Origin: JAWXUE01 sp044432925
GTDB taxonomy: Bacteria > Bacillota_I > Bacilli_A > Acholeplasmatales > Anaeroplasmataceae
Direction of reading: 5' to 3'
Assembly (NCBI GenBank): GCA_044432925.1
Contig: JAWXUE010000001.1
Coordinates: 39,092-103,091 of the forward strand
Length of the DNA stretch: 64,000 nucleotides
Positions 27,108-37,014 of the stretch are shown here, one piece after another. Position numbers and translations under genes: made by a program. The notes under the pieces are model-generated. The model searched no databases. It saw only the letters and a list, made by a program, of their open reading frames with translations, and was not told where the DNA came from. Every line of letters begins with the position of its first letter. The stretch's first letter is position 1.

Positions 27108-28196
27108 ATGTTGAAATTTAATATAAAAAAAGTTACATTTTTTTTGAATACATTTTTGTTATTATTGTTTGTTGTTTTTTTACCAAAAATCGTAGATATG
27201 GAATCATATTATTCAAATTATATTAATCTATTTAAAATATTTACCTTTATTTTTAATTTTTGCTCTTTGTTTTTAATTTTCAATTATAAAAAAATTAATC
27301 ATATTAATAAATATTATAAGGAATTAAGTCTTCAATTAATCGTTATAATTCTATCAGTATTAATTTTCAATCCAACTTTAATTAATTTTGCTACATATGG
27401 ATGTTTATGTTTTTCATATAGAAGTCATTTTTCTTTGAAAATTTATATTTTCACTAAAATCTTCTTACTAAGTATAGTCATTATTTTATTTATTATACTT
27501 GATTTAAACATCATTCATACAATATATGAAGGTGATGTTGTTAGATATACTTTAGGTTTTACAAATCCAAATACAGCATCGATGATGCTATTTGATATTG
27601 CAGTTGGGATGTTCATTTTATATAGGCGTAATATTATTGTATTAAGTTGCTTATTTTTAATTATTTTTTTTGTATATAAGATGACCATATCTAGAACATT
27701 AATTATTTCGACCGGATTGCTTATTATACTATATTTTACCCCTTCGAACATATTTAAAATATTCAAAAAACCTATCGCATTATTTCCTATAGCTATGATT
27801 TTTCTGACAGTATCACTTATTTTTTTTAGAGATACTCAATTAAATATATTTTTATCTAATAGGCCACAAATGATATATGACTGTTTAAACAAAGGTACTC
27901 TTACATTGTTTGGAAATAGCAAATTTAATACGATTGCTTTTGTTGATAATTCGTACTTAAGAATGATATTTGAATATGGTATTATCTTTTTTATATTATA
28001 TATTAGTTTATACTATATGGCTGTAAAAAAAATGTATTCTTATAATAAATATATGTATATAAAGATATTTATTGTTATCTCAATTTATGATGTTTTTGAA
28101 AAATTTTCATTTGATCAAGGGACAATAATTTTAGTTTGTATACCTACAATTTTAGCTTTCAAACACAAAACTAAGGAGGTATCAATAAATGAATAA
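27108..28196 (+). CDS. O-antigen/capsule polymerase-like membrane protein (Wzy/WaaL family)
   Basis: This 362-residue protein has about ten hydrophobic segments with the larger outside loop and the motif RYTLGFTNPNTASMMLFD, which is typical of Wzy-like polymerases in Bacillota glycan clusters. It would link flipped repeat units outside the membrane. ATG 27108 is chosen because AGGTGGTGATT lies just upstream; the GTG at 27099 lies in that site. Only one polymerase candidate is present for two flippases and two initiating transferases. Confidence 0.8.
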   Translation: MLKFNIKKVTFFLNTFLLLLFVVFLPKIVDMESYYSNYINLFKIFTFIFNFCSLFLIFNYKKINHINKYYKELSLQLIVIILSVLIFNPTLINFATYGCLCFSYRSHFSLKIYIFTKIFLLSIVIILFIILDLNIIHTIYEGDVVRYTLGFTNPNTASMMLFDIAVGMFILYRRNIIVLSCLFLIIFFVYKMTISRTLIISTGLLIILYFTPSNIFKIFKKPIALFPIAMIFLTVSLIFFRDTQLNIFLSNRPQMIYDCLNKGTLTLFGNSKFNTIAFVDNSYLRMIFEYGIIFFILYISLYYMAVKKMYSYNKYMYIKIFIVISIYDVFEKFSFDQGTIILVCIPTILAFKHKTKEVSINE

Positions 28197-29199
28197 ATTA
28201 GTTTCTATAATAATCCCATGTTATAACGTAGATAAATATATCACTAAATGTTTTGAATCAATCTTAACACAAACTTATCAAAATTTTGAAGTTATAGTGA
28301 TTGATGATGGATCCACTGACAACACACTAGATATTATAATGAAATATGAACACCTTCCGAATTTCAAAATTATTACACAAAGTAATAAAGGTGTGTGTGT
28401 TGCTAGAAACATTGGTATAGATGAGTCAAAAGGAGAATATATGGTCTTTATTGATCCCGATGATTATGTAAGTATAAATTTTATTGAAGAATTATTACTT
28501 AGAATTGAAAAAGATTCATCTCAATTAGCTGTTTGTGGTCATACAAAAACATACACTTATAAAGAAAATAAAGAAAGCAAATGCTCTGATAATATTTTTA
28601 AAGGAAGTGTAATGTTTTCTGAATACTTTTTGGCAGAAAGTCCTTTTACTATCTTGATGTGTGATAAAATGTTTATTTCCTCGTATGTTAAAAATAATAA
28701 TATTAAATTTGTGGAAGATATAACTAGTGGACAAGATCAAATATTCATTTTAAAATATATTACTTATATCGAAAGTGTGTCGACTTTAAATAATAATAAT
28801 TACTTTTATTTTCAAAGAGAACAAAGCAAATCTAAACGTTATGAACAGCACATTTTTGATAAGACTTTATCAAAGTTAGATCATATATATGATATTTTAA
28901 ATGAATCTTTGTTATATAAAGAGTTTAGAAAATATTTTTTAATTAGAAAGTATATGAATCTTTTTTCACAAGGTTTTCTAGCTTATAAAAATTTACCTAT
29001 TAAAGAATTTAAAAAAAGTTTTAGAAGTATGAAAAAAAGCACAAAAAAACATTTTAAAGTAGGTTACTTTAGAATTTTTATAGATGTTTTTTTCTCGTCT
29101 AAAATGAATATAAGAGAAGAAATTGCATCATTTATAATTTATTTTTGTCCAATGTTTTTGAAAATAAAACTATATGAAATGTATAGGAAGGGGGAATAA
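28189..29199 (+). CDS. GT2-family glycosyltransferase
   Basis: The 336-residue protein begins with the GT2 opening VSIIIPCYNVDKYITKCF, has VIDDGSTDNT, ARNIGIDESKGEYMVFIDPDDYV with the DxD-equivalent, and SGQDQIFILKY in the acceptor-side region. A basic, Phe/Lys-rich C-terminal extension probably lies on the membrane. It overlaps the polymerase gene by 8 bases. Sugar unknown. Confidence 0.88.
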   Translation: MNKLVSIIIPCYNVDKYITKCFESILTQTYQNFEVIVIDDGSTDNTLDIIMKYEHLPNFKIITQSNKGVCVARNIGIDESKGEYMVFIDPDDYVSINFIEELLLRIEKDSSQLAVCGHTKTYTYKENKESKCSDNIFKGSVMFSEYFLAESPFTILMCDKMFISSYVKNNNIKFVEDITSGQDQIFILKYITYIESVSTLNNNNYFYFQREQSKSKRYEQHIFDKTLSKLDHIYDILNESLLYKEFRKYFLIRKYMNLFSQGFLAYKNLPIKEFKKSFRSMKKSTKKHFKVGYFRIFIDVFFSSKMNIREEIASFIIYFCPMFLKIKLYEMYRKGE

Positions 29200-29201
29200 A
29201 C

Positions 29202-30335
29202 ATGTTAGATTTTATAGTATTAACAAACGGTTATCCAAGCGAAACAAAACTTTACAATAATGCATTTATTCACTCTAGAGTTAAAATGTATTCTGATTTA
29301 GGATATAATGGTTGTGTTATTGTAATCGGTAAAATAAATCAATCACATAGTTATATTTTTGAAGGTGTTACTGTTAAAGAATTAACTCAAAAAGATGCTG
29401 AAAAATTTCTAGATTCAAATAGAAATGCTAAAATATTTATTCATTTTATAAACAAGAAAATTTTAGATTGCTTATTAGCAGTTAATATCCACACTAATAT
29501 ATTTGTATGGATACATGGTGTTGAAGCCTTATCTTGGAAGCGTAGATTATTTAATTATAAGTTTGGACTAATAAGTACTTTAAAATTTTTAAAATATATA
29601 TTTATTAATGTAATGCAAATGAAGTTTATGAAAAAGCTATTACGTATAAACCTAGAAATTCATTACATATTTGTTTCTGAATGGATGAAAAATATTTTAG
29701 AAATTGACACTAATTCAAAAATACCTAATACAAAATATTCTATTATTCCGAATGTGGTTGATGAGAAATTATTTATATTTAAAGTTAAGGATGTTAACCT
29801 AAGGTATAAAATTCTTAGTATTAGAACATATAGTAACAAGAAATACGCTAATGATATTACTATCGATATTATACTTGAATTGTCTAAAAAGGAATATTTT
29901 AACCAATTAGAATTCCACTTATATGGAGACGGAGCTTTATTTGACAAATTAACTAATAAAATTAAACATTTTCATAATGTAAGTATTAATAAAACTTTTC
30001 TTACAACAAATCAAATAATTGAAGCTCATTCTAAAAATGGTATATTTTTGTGTCCAACAAGACAAGATGCTCAAGGAGTTTCTATGTGTGAAGCTATGGC
30101 TAGTGGACTTGTACCAATAACTTCAAATAATACCGCAATACCTGAGTTTGTTAATATTAAATCACTTTTATGTGACTCTATGAGTGAATATATTTCAGCG
30201 TTTGAAGAATTAATTTTAAACCCAGAATTTTTCGCTGAATGCTCTATGCAAGTTTCTAAATATATTAATAAAAAATGTGGTTCACATGTAATTTCAAATG
30301 AATTGGATATTATAAAATTTAAAGGAGTGTTATAA
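29202..30335 (+). CDS. GT4-type glycosyltransferase
   Basis: This 377-residue protein has a GT-B layout. The N-domain opens VLTNGYPSETKLYNNAFIH, an arrangement common in capsule GT4 enzymes, with HFINKKILD and WIHGVEAL in the acceptor region. The C-domain has ILSIRTYSNKKYANDI and the donor-binding stretch CPTRQDAQGVSMCEAMASG, whose E-x7-E-like glutamates are present but spaced atypically. It lies 2 bases after the preceding GT2 gene, preceded by GGAAGGGGG. Substrates unknown. Confidence 0.8.
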   Translation: MLDFIVLTNGYPSETKLYNNAFIHSRVKMYSDLGYNGCVIVIGKINQSHSYIFEGVTVKELTQKDAEKFLDSNRNAKIFIHFINKKILDCLLAVNIHTNIFVWIHGVEALSWKRRLFNYKFGLISTLKFLKYIFINVMQMKFMKKLLRINLEIHYIFVSEWMKNILEIDTNSKIPNTKYSIIPNVVDEKLFIFKVKDVNLRYKILSIRTYSNKKYANDITIDIILELSKKEYFNQLEFHLYGDGALFDKLTNKIKHFHNVSINKTFLTTNQIIEAHSKNGIFLCPTRQDAQGVSMCEAMASGLVPITSNNTAIPEFVNIKSLLCDSMSEYISAFEELILNPEFFAECSMQVSKYINKKCGSHVISNELDIIKFKGVL

Positions 30336-30336
30336 C

Positions 30337-31479
30337 ATGTTATTTTCAATAATAATCCCTACATATAACGATGCAGATACAATAAAGGAAACTTTAAACT
30401 CTGTTTTACAACAAACGTATGATCTATTTGAAATTATAGTGGTGGATGATGGCTCTACAGATGATACTAAAAATATTATGGAATCCATAGTAGATACTAG
30501 AGTAAAATATATATTTCAAGAAAATTCAGATCAGTTAAATGCAATTATGAACGGTTATAAAAATAGTATGGGTGATATTATATACATACTACATAGTGAT
30601 GATATTTTAGCCGATAGTAATGTATTTCAAACAATATATAATAACTTTTGTGAAAATGATGAAATTAATGTTATTAAAGGTCAAATACAATGTATTGATA
30701 TTGAAGGAAATTTTATTAGAGTTTTAAAGCAACGCAAAATAAAAGGTGATGATAATAAGTTAGTCTGTATGTTTTTACTATATGGAATGAACATTTTAAA
30801 TGATTTTTCCTTTATAAAAAGAGAAGTTTTTGATAAATATTATCTTAATAATTATTTGGTTTGGAACACGCCTTTCTGGGTTGATTTCAACACAAAAGAA
30901 CCTGAAGTTGTAGAAATACTTTTTATAGATGAGTACATGTTAAAGTATAGAATACACAATGAAAATTACATTAACAATGATATTGGAAAACTTAATGTAG
31001 TGAATGGTAATTTAAGGACATTAATGCATTTAATGAATAATTACTATATACCCTTTTTTAAAATACAAAGATTTTTACTAAGATTTTTCAAAGATAGGTA
31101 TAAACCATTTTTCCAAAAGAAACAATCTAATAATAAGTATAAGATAATAAAGTCAGCAATAATTTTTAGAAGTGGTAAAATTTATAAAAATAACTTATAT
31201 TTAACTTCATTAATGAATTTTTATAAAAATTACAAAAATAATAATGAAATTGCATCAATAGATGATATAAAAAGTGAAGAAATTTTCTTGGGAAGTGATA
31301 TGAGAGAATTTAATAAAAAATTAATTGAAGGGTCTTTGCCGGAGATTTATTATGAATTGTTTGATTTAATTAATTTAGGTGTCAATAAATTTAAAGTTAA
31401 TAGTTCAAATTATGAAAAATTAGTGGTTATATTAAAATTTTTAAATATTTATACATATGTAAGAATTGAGATGGAATAA
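30337..31479 (+). CDS. GT2-family glycosyltransferase
   Basis: The 380-residue protein has FSIIIPTYNDADTIKETL, VVDDGSTDDTKNIM and DIIYILHSDDIL (the D-x-D region), typical of the GT-A GT2 family, then a long helical, lysine-rich C-terminal half (residues about 230-380) that is not part of the catalytic fold. It starts one base after the preceding stop. The C-terminal extension may mediate membrane or partner contact (inference). Confidence 0.85.
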   Translation: MLFSIIIPTYNDADTIKETLNSVLQQTYDLFEIIVVDDGSTDDTKNIMESIVDTRVKYIFQENSDQLNAIMNGYKNSMGDIIYILHSDDILADSNVFQTIYNNFCENDEINVIKGQIQCIDIEGNFIRVLKQRKIKGDDNKLVCMFLLYGMNILNDFSFIKREVFDKYYLNNYLVWNTPFWVDFNTKEPEVVEILFIDEYMLKYRIHNENYINNDIGKLNVVNGNLRTLMHLMNNYYIPFFKIQRFLLRFFKDRYKPFFQKKQSNNKYKIIKSAIIFRSGKIYKNNLYLTSLMNFYKNYKNNNEIASIDDIKSEEIFLGSDMREFNKKLIEGSLPEIYYELFDLINLGVNKFKVNSSNYEKLVVILKFLNIYTYVRIEME

Positions 31480-31480
31480 A

Positions 31481-32863
31481 ATGAATATTAATAAAAAAAC
31501 AATCGTATTTTTGGTTGCATCTTCAATGCTAGGAATTATACTTAATTTGTTTGTTGGATTTTTTCTACCATTAGTAGTAGATTATTCTAACTACTCAATT
31601 TATAAAACATTTACATTATATATAGGATTTATCCCATTAATACACTTGGGAATATGTGATGGTGTATTAATAAATTATAGAAAAAAAACATTAGAAGAAC
31701 TTAAAAAAATTAATTTCAAAAAATCAATTATAATGTTTTCTGTAGTTCAAATAGGATTAGGTCTAGGATTATTTTTGTTATTGTTTAATTATATTGATCA
31801 AGTTTTTTTAATGATTTTATTAGCTATTCCTTTTGTAAATATATCAACGTATTTGAAACAAATTGTAATTTTAATAGATAAGTTTAAGGTGGTTTCATTT
31901 TTATCTATTATAAATAAAGTGATTTTGTTATTATCTATACTATTATTGTTCGTAACAGGTAATGATACATATTTAATTTTAGTATTTGCTTCACTTATTA
32001 CGTATTTAATTCAATCAATTATCTCAATTATATTAATAAGAAAATCATTATTTGATAGCAGTGTTAATACGTTAGAAAATATCTCATTAAAAAAAGCAAT
32101 AATAGTAGGAGCTCCTACATTACTTTCATATATAGTTGCTACATTTTTATTGGGAGTAGACAGAATATTTGTTGAAAGGTTTCACACAGAATATGAATAT
32201 GCTATTTTTTCTTTTTCTTACAGTTTAATTACAATAATACTTACAGTTATGGATTCTTTAAATGTTGTTATTTTTTCTAGTATGTTTAAAGATGAAGGAG
32301 ATCAAAAGATTAAAATATTTAATAATATAGGAACATTTATTTCTTTTATATTTTCAATTTGTGCGATATTCGCAATACTTATAATTCCGTTAATAAATAT
32401 CGTAATTCCTAAATATAATGATTCAATTCCTATTTTTTTAATACTACTACCAATAGTATTTTTAAAAGTTAACTATACTTCTAGATATTGGCCATATTTA
32501 AATAGTGTGAATAAACAAAATAAAATTTTATTATCTAATTTGGTTGTTTTAATAATATCTATTCTATTAAATATTTCAGTATTTATATTTAACGGATCGC
32601 TTATATGGTATGCTATAATGACAGTTATAACATTGGTTGTATTAAACATTATATTAGGGTTAATTGTCAATGTTGATAACAATAAATTAAAAGCCCTACC
32701 TAGTTTTTCATTTTTATTATTAATTTTAGTATATATCATTACTTATCAATTTTTAAATGTGTACACGTACGCCTTTTTAGTATTGTTTTGTAGTGTTAGA
32801 ATATATATTGATTTAAGAAAAAACATAATACCTTTATTCCTACAGTGGAAAAATAAGGTTTAA
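31481..32863 (+). CDS. Wzx-type flippase (second of two)
   Basis: This 460-residue protein has about 12-14 hydrophobic segments and the flippase opening NKKTIVFLVASSMLGIILNLFVGFFLP with GICDGVLINYRKK. It differs clearly from the flippase at 22991, so it is not a recent duplicate. ATG 31481 is preferred to TTG 31466, which overlaps the previous gene and lacks a ribosome site; a GAGATGG sequence lies 6 bases upstream of the ATG. It probably serves the second glycan route started by the WbaP-like enzyme. Confidence 0.85.
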   Translation: MNINKKTIVFLVASSMLGIILNLFVGFFLPLVVDYSNYSIYKTFTLYIGFIPLIHLGICDGVLINYRKKTLEELKKINFKKSIIMFSVVQIGLGLGLFLLLFNYIDQVFLMILLAIPFVNISTYLKQIVILIDKFKVVSFLSIINKVILLLSILLLFVTGNDTYLILVFASLITYLIQSIISIILIRKSLFDSSVNTLENISLKKAIIVGAPTLLSYIVATFLLGVDRIFVERFHTEYEYAIFSFSYSLITIILTVMDSLNVVIFSSMFKDEGDQKIKIFNNIGTFISFIFSICAIFAILIIPLINIVIPKYNDSIPIFLILLPIVFLKVNYTSRYWPYLNSVNKQNKILLSNLVVLIISILLNISVFIFNGSLIWYAIMTVITLVVLNIILGLIVNVDNNKLKALPSFSFLLLILVYIITYQFLNVYTYAFLVLFCSVRIYIDLRKNIIPLFLQWKNKV

Positions 32864-32880
32864 TACGAAAGGAAACTTCT

Positions 32881-33978
32881 ATGAAAAAAATAATGCTAGT
32901 ATTCGGTACAAGACCAGAGGCAATTAAAATGTGTCCACTTGTAAAAGAATTGGAAAAAAATGAAAATTTTGAAGTGATTGTTTGTGTAACAGGACAACAT
33001 AAAGAAATGTTACAACAAGTTTTAGATGTTTTTGATGTAAAACCTAACTATAACTTGAATATTATGAAAAAAGGTCAAACACTGTTTGATGTTACAAATT
33101 TGATATTAGAAAATATTAAAGTTATTTATGAGAAAGAGAAGCCTAACTTAGTATTAGTCCATGGTGATACATCTACATCATTTGCTGCAGCTCTTGCAGC
33201 ATTTTATTGCCAAATACAAGTCGGACATGTTGAAGCTGGATTGAGAACATATAATTTAGAATCTCCATTCCCAGAGGAATTTAATAGACAATCCATAGGA
33301 ATAGTTGCTAAGTATCATTTTGCACCAACTACTGATGCTAGAGATAATTTGTTAAGAGAAGGAAAAGAGAGTAAATCTATTTTTGTTACAGGTAATACTG
33401 CTATTGATGCTTTAAATACTACAATCTCCGATACTTATTATCATCCTATTTTTGATTGGGTTTCTGATTCTAAGATGGTACTATTAACAGCTCATAGAAG
33501 AGAAAATTTAGGTGAACCTCTTAGATGTATGTTTAATGCAATTAAAAGAATAACAAATGAATTCCCTAATGTAAAAGTAATATACCCAATCCATATGAAT
33601 CCGTTAGTACGTGAAACTGCTAATGAAATATTCGGTAATACTTCTAATGTTAAATTAATTGAACCATTAGATGTAATAGATTTTCATAATTTTTTAAACA
33701 AATCTTATTTGGTTTTGACAGATAGTGGTGGTATACAAGAAGAAGCCCCTTCACTTGGTAAACCTGTACTTGTAATGCGCGATACAACAGAGCGTGGTGA
33801 AGGAGTTAAAGCTGGAACTTTAAGATTAGTTGGAACTAATGAAGATGAAATTTATAAAAATTTTAAAGAGTTATTGATAAATGAAAAAGCTTATAATACT
33901 ATGAGAAAAGCATCTAATCCATACGGTGACGGAACTGCAAGTAAACAAATAGCTGACATATTATCTAAACTTTTATAA
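32881..33978 (+). CDS. wecB: UDP-N-acetylglucosamine 2-epimerase (non-hydrolysing)
   Basis: WecB/MnaA interconverts UDP-GlcNAc and UDP-ManNAc for teichoic acid or capsule synthesis. The 365-residue protein has FGTRPEAIKMCPL, HGDTSTSFAAAL, VGHVEAGLRT, SPFPEEFNRQ, TAHRRENLG and SGGIQEEAPSLGKPVL, all family motifs. UDP-ManNAc could feed a linkage unit or be oxidised by the dehydrogenase at 19600. AAAGGAA ribosome site 17 bases after the flippase gene. Confidence 0.96.
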   Translation: MKKIMLVFGTRPEAIKMCPLVKELEKNENFEVIVCVTGQHKEMLQQVLDVFDVKPNYNLNIMKKGQTLFDVTNLILENIKVIYEKEKPNLVLVHGDTSTSFAAALAAFYCQIQVGHVEAGLRTYNLESPFPEEFNRQSIGIVAKYHFAPTTDARDNLLREGKESKSIFVTGNTAIDALNTTISDTYYHPIFDWVSDSKMVLLTAHRRENLGEPLRCMFNAIKRITNEFPNVKVIYPIHMNPLVRETANEIFGNTSNVKLIEPLDVIDFHNFLNKSYLVLTDSGGIQEEAPSLGKPVLVMRDTTERGEGVKAGTLRLVGTNEDEIYKNFKELLINEKAYNTMRKASNPYGDGTASKQIADILSKLL

Positions 33979-33991
33979 AAGGAGATTGTTT

Positions 33992-35041
33992 ATGAAAATT
34001 TGTATACTAGGACCAGTTATATCCGAAACGCAAATAGGTGGTGTTGCAACATTTACTGAGGGATTGGCAGAAGGTTTTATTAAAGAAAATCATGAAGTTT
34101 GTGTTATAACAACCACAAAAAAAGTAGATGTAAATTCAAAAAACTTTAATGCGATTGTGGTAAAAACAAGAGGTTTTTTATCTTTTATAATGAATAGAAA
34201 AAAAATTTCTAAAATCGTTACAAGCCAAAATCCTGACATTATTATTACATCATTGGAATATTGCATGATTTTTAAAAAAATTAAAAAAAGAAATAAATAT
34301 ACAACTATTCATTATTTGCATGGATTTAAAACATATAATTATGGAATAAAAGGACTATTGATAAATCATTTATTCAAAAGAACTAGAAAATATTGTGACT
34401 ACTATGTATCTAATAGCGAACTTACTAATGTAATAAATAATGATTTATATGGTATATATAGTGATGCAACAATTCATATAGGTTATAAACCTATTGCTTT
34501 GGACAATAATGTAACTAAAAATGAAAAATTAATTGTATTTGCAGGTAGGTTAGTACGTGAAAAAGGTGTAGACAAGATAATAAAAGCATTTAATGAAATA
34601 GAAAATTTAAATGATAATATAAAATTATACATAGTTGGTGACGGCCCTGAATTAGGAATGCTAAAAGAGCTTACTAATAACAATAACATTATTTTTCTTG
34701 GCAAAAAGAGTCATGTTGAAACTGTAGAAATAATGCAAAAGGCTCATTCATTTATATCTCTTAATTCACATGAACCATTTGGTATTGTTTATCTTGAAGC
34801 TTTATCTTGCAAGTGTAATATAATTTGTCCTACAACAGGGGGGCAAAAAGAGTTTTTAACAGATCGTAATTCAAATTTTGTTATTCCCAATAATATTGAA
34901 AATATAAAAAATGGAATAATTGAATCTTTAGCAAAGGAGTTTGATGAAAATTCAATCAACTTAGAATACTTTTCTTATAAAAGAGTAGCTCAAGATATAT
35001 GTAAAATGATAAAAGATGATAATAAATCAACTTATAATTAA
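33992..35041 (+). CDS. GT4-family glycosyltransferase
   Basis: The 349-residue GT-B enzyme begins MKICILGPVISETQIGGVA, and has HGFKTYNYG in the acceptor region, FAGRLVREKGVDKIIKAF at the start of the C-domain, YIVGDGPELGML, and NSHEPFGIVYLEALSCK carrying the E-x7-E site. ATG 33992 has AAAAGGAG upstream; TTG 33986 lies too close to that site. It is the last intact glycosyltransferase before a stretch of decayed sequence, so the cluster's end was probably remodelled. Confidence 0.9.
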   Translation: MKICILGPVISETQIGGVATFTEGLAEGFIKENHEVCVITTTKKVDVNSKNFNAIVVKTRGFLSFIMNRKKISKIVTSQNPDIIITSLEYCMIFKKIKKRNKYTTIHYLHGFKTYNYGIKGLLINHLFKRTRKYCDYYVSNSELTNVINNDLYGIYSDATIHIGYKPIALDNNVTKNEKLIVFAGRLVREKGVDKIIKAFNEIENLNDNIKLYIVGDGPELGMLKELTNNNNIIFLGKKSHVETVEIMQKAHSFISLNSHEPFGIVYLEALSCKCNIICPTTGGQKEFLTDRNSNFVIPNNIENIKNGIIESLAKEFDENSINLEYFSYKRVAQDICKMIKDDNKSTYN

Positions 35042-35219
35042 TTCTAATCTGCAAAATCTAATTTCATTTTCTGTATAAAATCTAAATACATAGCGCGAAA
35101 TAGCGATTTTTACAAGATTCGAATATATGTACGTAGAATATCTAAAAGGTAAAGATGCTTCATTAAGTATATCGATGTCAAATGAAATAAAGCACCCAAT
35201 ATGTTAAATCCCCCATTGA
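35042..35219 (+). other. Gene-free stretch with further decayed coding sequence
   Basis: Between the last intact GT4 gene and the GT4 remnant no complete gene is present. The only protein-like segment is an about 30-codon fragment ending at 35205, truncated at both ends. No promoter, terminator or repeat stands out, although GCGCGAAATAGCG near 35094 is unusually GC-rich for the region. Confidence 0.35.
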
Positions 35220-35363
35220 AGTTCAGCGATTTATGATTCAATCAAACATGGTATTATTAAAGCGTTTAACAGCGAGGTTAATATTGATTTAGAGAAAAAG
35301 ATTATAGAAGAATTTTCATGGGAAAATATTCTTACAAAATATATTGAAATTTTAAGTGTATAA
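35220..35363 (+). pseudogene. 3' remnant of a GT4-type glycosyltransferase
   Basis: After a stop at 35217 a frame encodes about 47 residues with AIYDSIKHGI, DLEKKIIEEFSW and ILTKYIEIL, the usual C-terminal helix pattern of GT4 capsule transferases, ending in TAA. There is no start or ribosome site. A fragment in another frame upstream (35117-35205, containing YVEYLKGKDASLS) may belong to the same or another broken gene. It marks deletion or recombination at the cluster's end. Confidence 0.55.
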
Positions 35364-35424
35364 TATTGTCTTATTTTGTCAAATAGTATATACTTTACTT
35401 ATAGATAATTAAGGAGAAATATAT

Positions 35425-35754
35425 ATGGCATATCCGATAAATAAAAAGAAATTACCAAGAAAAAAAACTGATGCTCATATTATTCATGGAATATTAAGAG
35501 CGATTAATGAAAATTTCCATATCAGTAGTGTATTGTTACATATTGATATAAGAAAATTTGATGCATTTGTTGGTAACTTAATTAAAGATGAATGTATACA
35601 AAGAGTAACAGGTAAAGATAATGATCAGTTTGATCCTGAAGACTTTATACTTACTATAAAAGGTATAAGTGCATGTAAAAAAATAAAAAATGCTACAGCA
35701 ACTGCTGAAGTAATATTACCATTCTTTAAATTTTCACTTGGTACTAAACTATAA
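35425..35754 (+). CDS. Small protein of unknown function, possible winged-helix fold
   Basis: I do not recognise this 109-residue protein. It is basic at the N-terminus (INKKKLPRKKTD), has a helical core (AHIIHGILRAINE, HIDIRKFDAFVGNLIKD), and then a beta-like FILTIKGISACKKI. That last element resembles the wing of winged-helix DNA-binding proteins, where an LTxKG pattern is frequent. No membrane segment. AAGGAG ribosome site. It lies at the end of the capsule cluster and could be a local regulator, but this is only a guess. Confidence 0.65.
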   Translation: MAYPINKKKLPRKKTDAHIIHGILRAINENFHISSVLLHIDIRKFDAFVGNLIKDECIQRVTGKDNDQFDPEDFILTIKGISACKKIKNATATAEVILPFFKFSLGTKL

Positions 35755-35791
35755 CATACAATCAATTAATTATATAAGGAGCTAGAGAAAT

Positions 35792-36976
35792 ATGGGAAGA
35801 GTTAAATTAAAAGATCTACTTTGTTTTTTTATATATTTTTTTACGATTCCAATTGCATTAATCAGAAAATTATTAATTAGAAATGTTTGGTTAATTGGTG
35901 AAAGAGGAAATGATGCTCAAGATAATGGTTATTGGCTATATAAATATATTTGCGAAAATAAACCAAATCAAAAAGTATATTATATAATCACTAAAGATTC
36001 AAAAGACTATGAAAAGGTTTCTAAATTAGGGAATGTCATAATTCATAAATCACTTAAACATTGGTTGTATTATATGAGTTGTAGTAAATTTATGAGTGCT
36101 CATAAAGGTGATGCAAAACCTAATGCCTGTGTTTTTTACGTAATGGAAGTTATGTTTAAAATAAAGTTCTGTAAAACAATCATGCTAAGACATGGTATTG
36201 TAATAAGCAATATAGATTTCCTATATAAAAAACAGACAAATGTTAATTTATTCTTGAGTGGAATTAGATCTGAGTATAACTATGTAAAAGAAGTATACGG
36301 ATACAAAGAAAAAGAATTAGGATGTGTTGGATTTTGTAGATATGATAATTTACTAAATAAACAAGTAGATGAAAAGCAAATTCTTATAATGCCTACATGG
36401 AGAAGTTGGTTAGGTATTTTATCTAATAAAGAAGAAAAAAAGTTTCAAAATACTGACACTTTTATTCAAAGTGAGTACTACTTGAAATGGACATCATTTT
36501 TAGAAAATGAAAAACTTCATTCAATTCTTATAGAGAACGACTTAACTCTTAAATTTTATTTGCATCCAATACTTCAAAAATATACAAAATATTTTAATAG
36601 TAAATGTGAAAATATAAAAATTGTTAGTAGTGAATCACATAACATACAAGAACTTTTGATTGAATCATCATTATTAATAACTGATTATTCTAGCGTATTT
36701 TTTGATTTTGGTTACATGCTTAAACCTGTGCTTTTTTATCAATTTGATTATGAAAAGTTTAGAAGTAACCATTACAAAGAAGGTTGGTTTGATTACGCTA
36801 ATAATCCTATAGGTAAACAATATATGCATGAAATTGATTTAGTAGAAGCTATAGATAATTCAGTGCAAAATAAATTAAAACTTAATTCTAATAGCGTTTC
36901 TGAAATAACTCAATATTTTGAGTATATCGATACAAATAATTGTGAACGTAATTATAATAGAATTAAAGAAATTTAA
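35792..36976 (+). CDS. CDP-glycerol:poly(glycerophosphate) glycerophosphotransferase, TagB/TagF-like
   Basis: The 394-residue membrane-associated enzyme has the family's C-terminal signature LLITDYSSVFFDFGYMLKPV, the YQFDYEKFRSNHYKEGWFDY motif, and MPTWRSWLG, FYLHPILQKY upstream. An N-terminal hydrophobic, basic stretch (residues 5-30) anchors it. Such enzymes add glycerol-phosphate or ribitol-phosphate to a lipid-linked acceptor, so the final product may be a teichoic-acid-like or phosphoglycerol-decorated polymer. A single copy without tagD suggests decoration, or that the CDP-glycerol is made elsewhere (inference). A strong terminator follows. Confidence 0.9.
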   Translation: MGRVKLKDLLCFFIYFFTIPIALIRKLLIRNVWLIGERGNDAQDNGYWLYKYICENKPNQKVYYIITKDSKDYEKVSKLGNVIIHKSLKHWLYYMSCSKFMSAHKGDAKPNACVFYVMEVMFKIKFCKTIMLRHGIVISNIDFLYKKQTNVNLFLSGIRSEYNYVKEVYGYKEKELGCVGFCRYDNLLNKQVDEKQILIMPTWRSWLGILSNKEEKKFQNTDTFIQSEYYLKWTSFLENEKLHSILIENDLTLKFYLHPILQKYTKYFNSKCENIKIVSSESHNIQELLIESSLLITDYSSVFFDFGYMLKPVLFYQFDYEKFRSNHYKEGWFDYANNPIGKQYMHEIDLVEAIDNSVQNKLKLNSNSVSEITQYFEYIDTNNCERNYNRIKEI

Positions 36977-37014
36977 TATAATAGTAATAAGAATAAACAA
37001 CTAAACTATAACAT

